Shown: one piece after another, positions 1 through 5,518 of the stretch
How the letters are laid out: each line of letters starts with the position of its first letter
Position numbering within the stretch: the first letter of the stretch is position 1
Assembly: GCA_020629595.1 (NCBI GenBank)
Contig: JAHDDA010000088.1
Location: 1-6,659, forward strand
Origin: Chitinophagales bacterium
GTDB taxonomy: Bacteria; Bacteroidota; Bacteroidia; Chitinophagales; UBA2359
Direction: 5' to 3'
DNA: 6,659 nt
Notes under the pieces: generated by a model
What the model was told of the DNA's origin: nothing
Seen by the model: only the letters and a program-made list of their open reading frames with translations
Database searches by the model: none
Made by a program: the position numbers and the translations under genes

Positions 1-63
1 TTCAACCCTTAAAATTTTCCTAAATTTTCTTTTAAGGCACTTTTTATTATAAAACAATGTTTG

Positions 64-71
64 TATATTTA
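64..71 (+). promoter_or_regulatory. possible -7 promoter element for xer-hpf
   Basis: TATATTTA matches 7 of 8 positions of the Bacteroidota -7 consensus TAnnTTTG and lies 38 nt upstream of the recombinase ATG. There is no clear TTG -33 element at the usual distance; that region is only a T-run at 41-45. It is the best candidate in the 108 nt before the gene, but a promoter upstream of the window is equally possible. Confidence 0.3.
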
Positions 72-108
72 GCATAGAGAAAGTAATTATTTCAGGCTAA
101 AACAATTT

Positions 109-996
109 ATGCCTTACAAACAATTTATTACATATTTAGAAAAAGAAAAAAGGTATTCTGCAAAAACTTGCACCGCTTATTCTAGCGATTTGCAACAGTT
201 TTTTGCTTTTGCACAAAACACTTTCGATACCATTAATGTTAAAGAAATTAATACGCAAATGGTACGTTCGTGGATTGCCGAAATGGTGGAAAACGGAACT
301 ACAGCAAGTTCTGTGAAACGCAAACTTTCGGCAGTTAAATCTTTTTATAAATACGAGCAACAAAATGGAACAGTTTTAAGCAATCCAGCAAGTGGTGTGG
401 CTACACCTAAAATACCTAAACGTTTGCCAAAAACAGTTGATACAAAAGCTGTAAATTTTTTACTTGAAAAAACATACTTTGGCGAAACTTTTGTAGCTAA
501 TAGAGATAAATTGGTTATAGAAATAATTTACGAAACGGGTATGCGTGTAAGCGAACTTTGTTCATTAAAAGTTTACAATATATTTTTAGAGGAAAACACC
601 TTGAAAGTAATAGGAAAAGGAAATAAAGAACGATTAATTCCATTCAGTGATTTGTTAAAAAACAGCATTGAAAAATACCTTAAAGTAAGAAACAATGAAC
701 CTTTTGATAATGCAGATTTATCTTTTTTAATTGTAACCGAAAAAGGAAAGCCTGCGTATAACAAATTAATTAGCAGAATTACAAAAAAATACTTATCTTT
801 AATAACAAAAAATGAGCATAGAAATCCGCACGTATTGCGACACACTTACGCAAGTGCTTTACTCAATAATGGTGCGGATTTAAACGCCATTAAAGAGTTG
901 TTAGGACATTCGAGTTTGGCGGCTACGCAAGTATATACGCACAACTCCGTTGAGCAACTCAAGAAAACTTATTTTTTAACACATCCAAAAACTTAA
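109..996 (+). CDS. xerC: XerC/XerD-type site-specific tyrosine recombinase
   Basis: This is a cytoplasmic tyrosine recombinase of 295 aa, the normal length for Xer proteins, which resolve chromosome dimers at dif during cell division. The N-terminal SAM-like DNA-binding (core-binding) domain spans about residues 1-85 and the catalytic domain about 105-290. All active-site residues are visible: Arg146 in GMRVSEL, Lys170 in GKGNKER, His241 and Arg244 in HVLRHT, His267 in LGHSS and the nucleophile Tyr276 in VYTH. The ATG at 109 gives the usual Xer N-terminus, a short lead-in followed by a YLxxEKRYS-like stretch; no Shine-Dalgarno precedes it. The stop lies 3 nt before hpf, so the two form an operon. 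The xer-hpf pairing is typical of Bacteroidota housekeeping loci and argues against a phage or integron integrase. Whether it acts as the XerC or the XerD partner cannot be decided from sequence alone, so the symbol is tentative. Confidence 0.93.
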   Translation: MPYKQFITYLEKEKRYSAKTCTAYSSDLQQFFAFAQNTFDTINVKEINTQMVRSWIAEMVENGTTASSVKRKLSAVKSFYKYEQQNGTVLSNPASGVATPKIPKRLPKTVDTKAVNFLLEKTYFGETFVANRDKLVIEIIYETGMRVSELCSLKVYNIFLEENTLKVIGKGNKERLIPFSDLLKNSIEKYLKVRNNEPFDNADLSFLIVTEKGKPAYNKLISRITKKYLSLITKNEHRNPHVLRHTYASALLNNGADLNAIKELLGHSSLAATQVYTHNSVEQLKKTYFLTHPKT

Positions 997-999
997 TTT

Positions 1000-1302
1000 A
1001 TGACAATTAACATTCAATCAGTTCAGTTTAAAGCAGACCAAGATTTATTGGATCTTGCCGATAGAAAAGCTAAAAAATTAAGTACCTTTTACGATAAAAT
1101 TATTAGCGTTGATATTTATATGAAAATGGAAGAAAAATCAAGTGCTGTGAAAGATAAAAAAGTCTCAGTAAAATGTAATATTCCAGGTACTTCTCTATTT
1201 GCCGAAGAAACAAGTAAAATGTTTGAAGAAGGCATAGATTTGGCTGTTGATTCTATTAGAAGACAACTAAAAAAACATAAAGCTAAATTAAGAGCCAATT
1301 AA
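1000..1302 (+). CDS. hpf: short-form ribosome hibernation promoting factor (HPF/RaiA family)
   Basis: This is a 100-aa protein of the HPF/RaiA (sigma-54 modulation, S30AE) family. Family members bind the decoding region of the 30S subunit in stationary phase or starvation and either promote 100S dimers or hold 70S ribosomes inactive. The layout fits the beta-alpha-beta-beta-beta-alpha fold: strand at 2-11, helix at about 13-31 (DLLDLADRKAKKLSTFY), three strands between about 35 and 68, and a basic C-terminal helix ending in RRQLKKHKAKLRAN. It has only the single N-terminal domain, so it is short HPF rather than the long dimerising form of about 190 aa. The ATG follows the xer stop by 3 nt, consistent with translational coupling. 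The transcript ends at the hairpin at 1316-1342. Confidence 0.9.
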   Translation: MTINIQSVQFKADQDLLDLADRKAKKLSTFYDKIISVDIYMKMEEKSSAVKDKKVSVKCNIPGTSLFAEETSKMFEEGIDLAVDSIRRQLKKHKAKLRAN

Positions 1303-1315
1303 AAAAATATATTAG

Positions 1316-1342
1316 AAAGCAGCTATTAAAAATAGCTGCTTT
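1316..1342 (+). terminator. intrinsic terminator after hpf, possibly bidirectional
   Basis: A perfect 12-bp stem, AAAGCAGCTATT (1316-1327) with AATAGCTGCTTT (1331-1342), closes on a 3-nt AAA loop. On the + strand a T-run spans 1340-1345, giving a classic Rho-independent terminator for xer-hpf. On the - strand the hairpin starts one base after the stop of the MazG-like gene and is followed by a broken T-rich run, so it may also serve the convergent operon, less efficiently. Confidence 0.88.
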
Positions 1343-1343
1343 T

Positions 1344-1610
1344 TTATGTTAAATCTTTTCCTTCGTTTCTATCCAAACTCTCTAACATTGCCACAGTTAC
1401 AGCCGCCGTTTGTATCAACTCTTTTCGGTAATTGGCTAAACTTTTTTTTGGTTTTTTGTGCTTAAAATGAAATTCTAAAGCCTCTTTGCTTATTTCACCA
1501 ACTTCTTCAGTTAAAATAGCTATCCATTCAATAGGCGAATGGTTTTGTTCGCCCCATTTCTCATCTTGTCGTTTACGTTCTTTGGCAATTTCTTCAAGTA
1601 TTTTTTGCAT
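1344..1610 (-). CDS. MazG-like all-alpha NTP pyrophosphohydrolase family protein
   Basis: This small 88-aa helical protein resembles the MazG-like (all-alpha NTP-PPase) superfamily, whose members hydrolyse nucleoside triphosphates to monophosphate and pyrophosphate, often to clean nucleotide pools. The ERKRQDEKWGEQNHS block at 11-25 and the EEVGEISKE helix at 35-43, with a metal-ligand ExxE at Glu36/Glu39, are typical of the single-domain phage and bacterial branch. The second ligand pair of classical MazG, ExxD, appears here as Glu64-xx-Gln67 in KELIQTAAVTVAML, which I recall as normal for this branch. It is about a third of the length of full two-domain MazG. The ATG start lies 6 nt after the stop of the upstream secreted-protein gene, so the two are co-transcribed. 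The stop abuts the shared terminator hairpin. The substrate cannot be inferred. Confidence 0.75.
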   Translation of the reverse strand: MQKILEEIAKERKRQDEKWGEQNHSPIEWIAILTEEVGEISKEALEFHFKHKKPKKSLANYRKELIQTAAVTVAMLESLDRNEGKDLT

Positions 1611-1616
1611 ATTATC

Positions 1617-2144
1617 TCATTTTTTTGAATACGTAAAGTAAAGCCAATTACTTTCTAAATTACTAACTGAGTTGAAAAGTTTTTTGTAATTATCTTGAAA
1701 CGCAAGCCTAAACCGAAATTCTCCAAATTCTGAAATAGGTTCATATTCTTCGTTCAATAATTCAGCAATTTTTATGGCTAAGTTAACCTTATATTTTTCT
1801 CCTTTTTTAAGTGGGCAGTAATCATTTAAAGTAATAAACCAATGAGGATACGGTCTTATTAATTGAGCTTTCATAAAATATTGTTTTTCGTATTGAAAAA
1901 CAAACGGCAAAAATGTGTTTTCCATAGAATTTCCAATATCATCGAATTTTAAAACTTGAACTTTTTTGTTACTTAAATTCGTAAATTCAACTTCTAAAAA
2001 TAGTGTGTCACTTGTTTCATTTAAGTTTAATTTTTTTGAAGAAATAGACATTTTAACATTGGTGTTATTATAGTTTTGACCTAAACACTTATGAGTAAAA
2101 ATAATAATTACAAAAGGGAAAAACAGTTTAAAAAAAGTATTCAT
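1617..2144 (-). CDS. hypothetical secreted protein, possible Ig-like fold
   Basis: I do not recognise a named family for this 175-aa protein. Residues 1-22 form a signal peptide: a short n-region ending in Lys6, a hydrophobic LFFPFVIIIFT core, and a likely signal peptidase I cut before Gln23 (CLG|Q), a site style common in Bacteroidota. Cys20 is not in a lipobox (THKC), so a lipoprotein is unlikely. The mature part reads as alternating beta strands: TLFLEVEFTNLSNKKVQV (47-64) and FGEFRFRLAFQDN (140-152), ending in SNWLYFTYS (165-173). That pattern resembles Ig-like domains such as BsuPI-type inhibitors or other periplasmic beta-sandwich proteins, but this is inference from pattern only. The mature chain has a single cysteine, Cys110. 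The gene starts 57 nt after the flippase stop and its own stop lies 6 nt before the MazG-like start. Confidence 0.72.
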   Translation of the reverse strand: MNTFFKLFFPFVIIIFTHKCLGQNYNNTNVKMSISSKKLNLNETSDTLFLEVEFTNLSNKKVQVLKFDDIGNSMENTFLPFVFQYEKQYFMKAQLIRPYPHWFITLNDYCPLKKGEKYKVNLAIKIAELLNEEYEPISEFGEFRFRLAFQDNYKKLFNSVSNLESNWLYFTYSKK

Positions 2145-2201
2145 TATAAGATTTTTTTATAGAACGAAACAGCCTTTTTCAATATTATTTCAAAGAATAC
2201 G

Positions 2202-3656
2202 CTACTGCCTAATTCTATTTATAAACTCTTTTGTAAAGTTATTCAAATCGGGTACTAAATTGAAGTAAAACAGCAAGCCACCATAAAAAGTAGCTAAAAA
2301 AGTAGTTCTAATTATAGCATCTAAAAACCAATGATGAAAAACTGGTAAAACACTATTAAAAGCAAAAGTTGTTAAGCCTAAAATTACAATTAGCAGCGAT
2401 TTTTGTTGAAAAGGCTGCATATTGAACTGTTGTTTTACCACAATTATCTTAAACAAATTATACAAAATTCCAGAAAGTGCAGTTGCAACCGCTGCTCCAA
2501 CCAAACCGTAGTATTTTATTAAAAAGTAGTTCATTATAATATTCAAAACTACTAAGCCAAGGTTAAGGTATAAATCGTAACGATAAATTTTTGACTGGGA
2601 AATAATGACTCCGTTTATAGAAGAAGCAATGTTGAATAAAGCATTTAAACCAATAAATATAGCTACCATTTTTCCTTTTGCATATTCATCGCCAATAAAC
2701 TTTACAATGTTATCTAAATTTACACAAACTGCTACAAATAAAAACACACCCATTCCCATCATTAATAATGAAGTTCGGCGGTAGAGTTTTTCAACTTTTT
2801 GTAATTCGTTATTTTCAAAAGCACCCGAAACAATAGACATAGACGAGGCAAGTAATGCTTTATAAGGCACAGAAATAACTACGCCTAAATAAAAAAAAAC
2901 GGTAAAAATTCCCGCATCTGAAAGTTGATTTTCCGAAAAAATACCAACCATCATTTTATCTATTGAATTTATAAGATAAACCGCACTTCCAGTAAGCATT
3001 GTTACCAAACTATATTTCAAAATTTCTTGAATTTTAGGCGTAGAGAAAGCACTAAAGTTAAAATTTATATGAAACTCGCCCAAACGATTTAAGTAAGCCA
3101 ACATACCCAATGCTTGCAGCCAGTAGGCAAACACCAATCCTCTAATAAAAAAATCGAAGGTAATGAAGTTTAAATAAAGTAAAAGGAGTAAAAGCATTAT
3201 AGAAAACCGAATAAATACATCTCTAAAAAAAGAGGTTATGGCTGTTCGTTGAAAATTGAAAGAATAAGAGCAAAGCAGATTAAAGATGGCTAAAAATGGC
3301 ATTAATGCATAAATAAGCCAGTAATATTTTTGCATTAAATACAGGCTAGTATCCTCACCAAAAAGATTTATTATGGAATCTTGTAGTAAAAAAGTAAAAA
3401 TTAAAGAAACGCTGGAAGCAATAAAAGTTCCGAGCAAAACAAAACTTAAAAGATTGTTATGTTTTTTATCTTTATTTTTAAATTGCGGAAAAAAACGAAT
3501 AATAGCCGATGGCATTCCTGCTTGCCCAAAAATACCCATTAAACTTGCCGAAGTTATAATAAAGGAAATTAAACCCAATTCGGAAGTAGTAAGAATTTTG
3601 GGATATAGCAAAATATTAACTACAAACCCTAAGCCTACACCAAAGTAGGAAAACAA
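2202..3656 (-). CDS. polysaccharide/oligosaccharide flippase, MOP superfamily (Wzx/RfbX-like)
   Basis: This is a 484-aa inner-membrane protein of the polysaccharide-transport branch of the MOP (MATE-like) superfamily, which flips lipid-linked sugars for O-antigen, capsule or exopolysaccharide. The N-terminal signature is FSYFGVGLGFVVNILLYPKILTTSELGLI, followed by a GMPSAIIRFFPQF loop (47-59); both are typical of Bacteroidota flippases. About 14 hydrophobic helices are visible, for example near 1-20, 26-46, 69-91, 111-131, 151-188, 248-269, 295-313, 362-403, 421-438 and 448-467. The frame as given begins with TTG. Fourteen further in-frame codons upstream (3698-3657), encoding IAIVINRRQNILFS, look like the usual pre-helix RRQ segment of the family, so the true start is probably upstream at a non-standard codon (ATT 3698 or ATA 3692). 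An in-frame TAA at 3710-3708 limits the extension. No glycosyltransferase lies nearby, so the cargo is unknown. Confidence 0.88.
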   Translation of the reverse strand: MFSYFGVGLGFVVNILLYPKILTTSELGLISFIITSASLMGIFGQAGMPSAIIRFFPQFKNKDKKHNNLLSFVLLGTFIASSVSLIFTFLLQDSIINLFGEDTSLYLMQKYYWLIYALMPFLAIFNLLCSYSFNFQRTAITSFFRDVFIRFSIMLLLLLLYLNFITFDFFIRGLVFAYWLQALGMLAYLNRLGEFHINFNFSAFSTPKIQEILKYSLVTMLTGSAVYLINSIDKMMVGIFSENQLSDAGIFTVFFYLGVVISVPYKALLASSMSIVSGAFENNELQKVEKLYRRTSLLMMGMGVFLFVAVCVNLDNIVKFIGDEYAKGKMVAIFIGLNALFNIASSINGVIISQSKIYRYDLYLNLGLVVLNIIMNYFLIKYYGLVGAAVATALSGILYNLFKIIVVKQQFNMQPFQQKSLLIVILGLTTFAFNSVLPVFHHWFLDAIIRTTFLATFYGGLLFYFNLVPDLNNFTKEFINRIRQ

Positions 3657-3704
3657 ACTAAATAATATGTTTTGTCTTCTGTTGATAACTATTGCAATGG
3701 TGAA

Positions 3705-3751
3705 TTGTTAATGGTTAATTATGTATTTCATTAATAATTAACCATTAACAA
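3705..3751. repeat. perfect 18-bp inverted repeat built of heptad units
   Basis: TTGTTAATGGTTAATTAT (3705-3722) is the exact reverse complement of 3734-3751, separated by an 11-nt loop. The left arm consists of 7-nt units, GTTAATG then GTTAATT, and degenerate units GTGAATT (3700-3706) and TGCAATG (3693-3699) continue it to the left. It lies between the aldo/keto reductase stop and the flippase start. Its stem is almost all A/T and no T-run follows on the - strand, so it is a poor intrinsic terminator. It looks more like a dispersed intergenic repeat or an RNA-stabilising hairpin. Confidence 0.85.
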
Positions 3752-3762
3752 CTAATAAGTAT

Positions 3763-4797
3763 TTACGGTGCAGGATTAGGATAAACCTTATGAACAGCAT
3801 CAATTTCTTTTATAATTTCGGCTGAAAGATTAATGTTTATACTGCCAATATTTTCTTTAAGTTGAGCCAAGTTTGTAGCACCAATAATATTACTGGTAAC
3901 AAAAAGTTGCTGATTTATAAATGCCAACGACATTTCGGCTAAAGTCATATTGTGTTTTTCGGCTATTGCTAAATATTTACTAGTGGCATCGTAGCAATTT
4001 TCACTGCTATAACGAGCCATATTTTTAAATTTATTTAATCTCGAATTGGGCGTATCAGTTTTTTTATGATATTTTCCACTTAACAAACCAAAAGCCATTG
4101 GTGAATAAGCTAATAAACCTGCTTTTTCACGAATAGAAACCTCTGCCAAGCCAATTTCATAAGTTCTATTTAGTAAACTGTACGGATTTTGAACACTCAT
4201 ACAGCGTGGTAGATTATGTTTTTCGGCAAGTTTTAAGAAATTATTAAGCCCCCAAGGTGTTTCGTTTGAAATGCCAAAGTAGCGTATTTTTCCAGCATCA
4301 ACCAACTGTTGCATTGTTTCTAAAATATCCTGAAAATTATCTTCCCATTCTTCCCAATGTTTGTAATTCATTGCTCCAAACATATTTGAACGGCGTTCGG
4401 GCCAATGCAATTGGTATAAATCAATATAATCTGTTTGTAGTCTTTTAAGGCTTCCATCAACGGCTTCTAAAATTCGTTCTCTACTAAAACCCAAGTTTTC
4501 GCTTATATATTTTAAACCTGTAGATGGACCAGCAACCTTAGTTGCTACAATTATCTTATCTCTATCGGTTCGGTCTTTTAGCCAAGTACCAATATATTTT
4601 TCTGTTAATCCACTATTTTCTTTTGTAGAAGGAACTGCATACAATTCTGCCGTATCAATAAAGTTTACACCATTTTCAACAGCATAATTTAATTGTTCGT
4701 GTGCTTCAGTTTCAGAGTTTTGTTCTCCAAAAGTCATAGTACCCAAACATATTTTGCTTACACTCAAATCGGTATTGCCAAGTTTAGAATATTTCAT
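3763..4797 (-). CDS. NADP(H)-dependent aldo/keto reductase, Tas-like
   Basis: This is a cytoplasmic (alpha/beta)8-barrel aldo/keto reductase of 344 aa, almost the length of E. coli Tas (346 aa as I recall). It shares Tas-style blocks: LGTMTFGEQNSE at 18-29, GLTEKYIGTWL at 63-73, SLKRLQTDYIDLYQLHWP at 116-133, VQNPYSLLNR at 202-211, and a C-terminus AVHKVYPNPAP like that of Tas. The catalytic tetrad is intact: Asp48, Tyr53, Lys87 and His131. Family members reduce aldehydes or ketones with NADPH; the physiological substrate of Tas-type enzymes is not well defined, so I infer none here. The ATG at 4797 matches the family N-terminus (MKYSKLGNTDLSVSKICLG). The upstream 141 nt are shared with a divergent gene. 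The flippase follows 106 nt downstream across a palindrome, so co-transcription is possible but not shown. The symbol tas is withheld because orthology is not proven. Confidence 0.93.
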   Translation of the reverse strand: MKYSKLGNTDLSVSKICLGTMTFGEQNSETEAHEQLNYAVENGVNFIDTAELYAVPSTKENSGLTEKYIGTWLKDRTDRDKIIVATKVAGPSTGLKYISENLGFSRERILEAVDGSLKRLQTDYIDLYQLHWPERRSNMFGAMNYKHWEEWEDNFQDILETMQQLVDAGKIRYFGISNETPWGLNNFLKLAEKHNLPRCMSVQNPYSLLNRTYEIGLAEVSIREKAGLLAYSPMAFGLLSGKYHKKTDTPNSRLNKFKNMARYSSENCYDATSKYLAIAEKHNMTLAEMSLAFINQQLFVTSNIIGATNLAQLKENIGSININLSAEIIKEIDAVHKVYPNPAP

Positions 4798-4816
4798 TTT
4801 CTGTTTTTTAAGATAA

Positions 4817-4824
4817 CAAATTTA
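4817..4824 (-). promoter_or_regulatory. -7 promoter element upstream of the aldo/keto reductase
   Basis: Read on the - strand this is TAAATTTG, a full match to the Bacteroidota -7 consensus TAnnTTTG. Its downstream end lies 19 nt before the ATG, which predicts a short leader of roughly 13-15 nt. I see no TTG -33 element at 17-23 nt upstream, so the call rests on the -7 box and its position. Confidence 0.45.
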
Positions 4825-4911
4825 ACGAAGTATTTTGTTCGATTATAAGATATTTAACAACAGAATAATAAAATTCGTAATTCAATACGCCTATTTCATC
4901 ATTCAATTTGC

Positions 4912-4919
4912 TAAATTCG
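4912..4919 (+). promoter_or_regulatory. possible -7 promoter element for the DUF5606 gene
   Basis: TAAATTCG matches 7 of 8 positions of TAnnTTTG and ends 19 nt before the ATG at 4939, nearly mirroring the box for the divergent aldo/keto reductase. No good -33 TTG is present at the expected spacing. The 141-nt divergent intergenic region holds nothing else I can support. Confidence 0.35.
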
Positions 4920-4938
4920 CACTCCAAATAAATAAAGT

Positions 4939-5388
4939 ATGGACTTAAGTAAAATAATTTCTATAAATGGGAAATCTGGCTTGTTTGAAATGGTAGGTCA
5001 GCGTAGCAATGGTGTTTTAGTAAAATCTTTGGTTACAAGCAAAAAACAGTTTATTTCGGCACGAACGCACATTTTCTCTTTAATAGATAACATTTCTATT
5101 TATACTGATGATAGTGATAGTATTCCTTTGTTCGATGTTTTTCAAACAATGCTAAGAAACGAAGAAACTACAGAAGTACCTGAGGTTAAAGATGGTAGAG
5201 ATGCCTTAGTTGAATATATGGAAATTACCTTACCCAATTACGATAGAGACAGAGTGTTTTTAAGCGATATGAAAAAGTTGGTTCGTTGGTATTACGAGTT
5301 GAAAGAAAACGAATTACTAGACTTAGAACCACGCCAAACCGAAGTTGAAGAAACAGAAGAAAGCGAAGAAGACACTAAAGACGAGTAA
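4939..5388 (+). CDS. DUF5606 domain-containing protein
   Basis: This 149-aa cytoplasmic protein belongs to the DUF5606 family, conserved in Bacteroidota and of unknown function. The N-terminal part, about 1-55 (LSKIISINGKSGLFEMVGQRSNGVLVKSL and IFSLIDNISIYT), is the DUF5606 segment and reads as a small beta-rich domain. Residues about 60-127 (SIPLFDVFQTML, then LPNYDRDRVFLSDMKKLVRWYYEL) match the helical C-terminal part that usually accompanies it, DUF6852 as I recall. The tail from about 133 is strongly acidic (Glu/Asp/Thr-rich) and probably disordered. No signal peptide or membrane segment is seen. In several flavobacteria I recall this gene beside def and ruvX; here it stands alone, divergent from the reductase, with its own terminator. 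The start follows the conserved MxLxKIxxIxGKxGL pattern. Confidence 0.88.
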   Translation: MDLSKIISINGKSGLFEMVGQRSNGVLVKSLVTSKKQFISARTHIFSLIDNISIYTDDSDSIPLFDVFQTMLRNEETTEVPEVKDGRDALVEYMEITLPNYDRDRVFLSDMKKLVRWYYELKENELLDLEPRQTEVEETEESEEDTKDE

Positions 5389-5454
5389 AAATATAAGCTG
5401 ATTATTGTTAATCAAATTTAATTTTTACAGTACATTGTAATTTAACCTAAATAC

Positions 5455-5494
5455 AAAAAAGCAATAAACTATCCAACAAGTTTATTGCTTTTTT
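5455..5494 (+). terminator. intrinsic terminator after the DUF5606 gene
   Basis: A perfect 16-bp stem, AAAAAAGCAATAAACT (5455-5470) with AGTTTATTGCTTTTTT (5479-5494), closes on an 8-nt loop (ATCCAACA) and ends in a T6 run. It stands 66 nt after the DUF5606 stop. The A-run at its left edge makes it potentially bidirectional, but no gene converges on it. It leaves only 24 nt before the next ATG. Confidence 0.88.
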
Positions 5495-5516
5495 CGTTAG
5501 TGAAGTAAAATATTTG
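5485..5516 (+). promoter_or_regulatory. possible promoter for the di-heme peroxidase, overlapping the terminator
   Basis: TTG at 5485-5487, inside the right arm of the terminator stem, is 21 nt from AATATTTG at 5509-5516, which matches 7 of 8 positions of TAnnTTTG. The spacing fits the TTG-N17-23-TAnnTTTG layout I recall for flavobacteria. Transcription would start at or within a few bases of the ATG at 5519, giving a leaderless or nearly leaderless mRNA. The alternative is read-through from upstream. Confidence 0.3.
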
Positions 5517-5518
5517 GA

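Noticed and set aside
7..37. 8-bp inverted repeat CCTTAAAA/TTTTAAGG with two AAATTTTC copies (12-19, 22-29) in the loop
   Set aside because: The stem is short and A/T-rich with a 15-nt loop. The T-run at 41-45 would let it act as a weak terminator of a gene outside the window, but the evidence is too thin for a feature.
136..363. Antisense open frames within the recombinase gene (136-363 and 573-845) and within other genes
   Set aside because: They lie wholly inside convincingly conserved genes on the other strand and show no domain, signal or start context of their own.
109..996. Integrase gene as a sign of a mobile island
   Set aside because: Length, motifs and the tight pairing with hpf fit a housekeeping Xer recombinase. 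I see no attachment-site repeats, transposase or cargo genes.
1303..1343. tRNA genes expected after hpf
   Set aside because: The gap is only a terminator hairpin. No cloverleaf or T-loop motif is visible here or in the other intergenic regions.
2202..4797. Flippase plus reductase as a surface-polysaccharide gene cluster
   Set aside because: No glycosyltransferase, polymerase or nucleotide-sugar enzyme is present, and a Tas-like reductase is not a typical member of such clusters.
5399..5414. 6-bp inverted repeat TGATTA/TAATCA with a 4-nt loop after the DUF5606 stop
   Set aside because: It is short, A/T-rich and lacks a T-run; a much stronger terminator lies 40 nt downstream, and such repeats are expected by chance in this composition.
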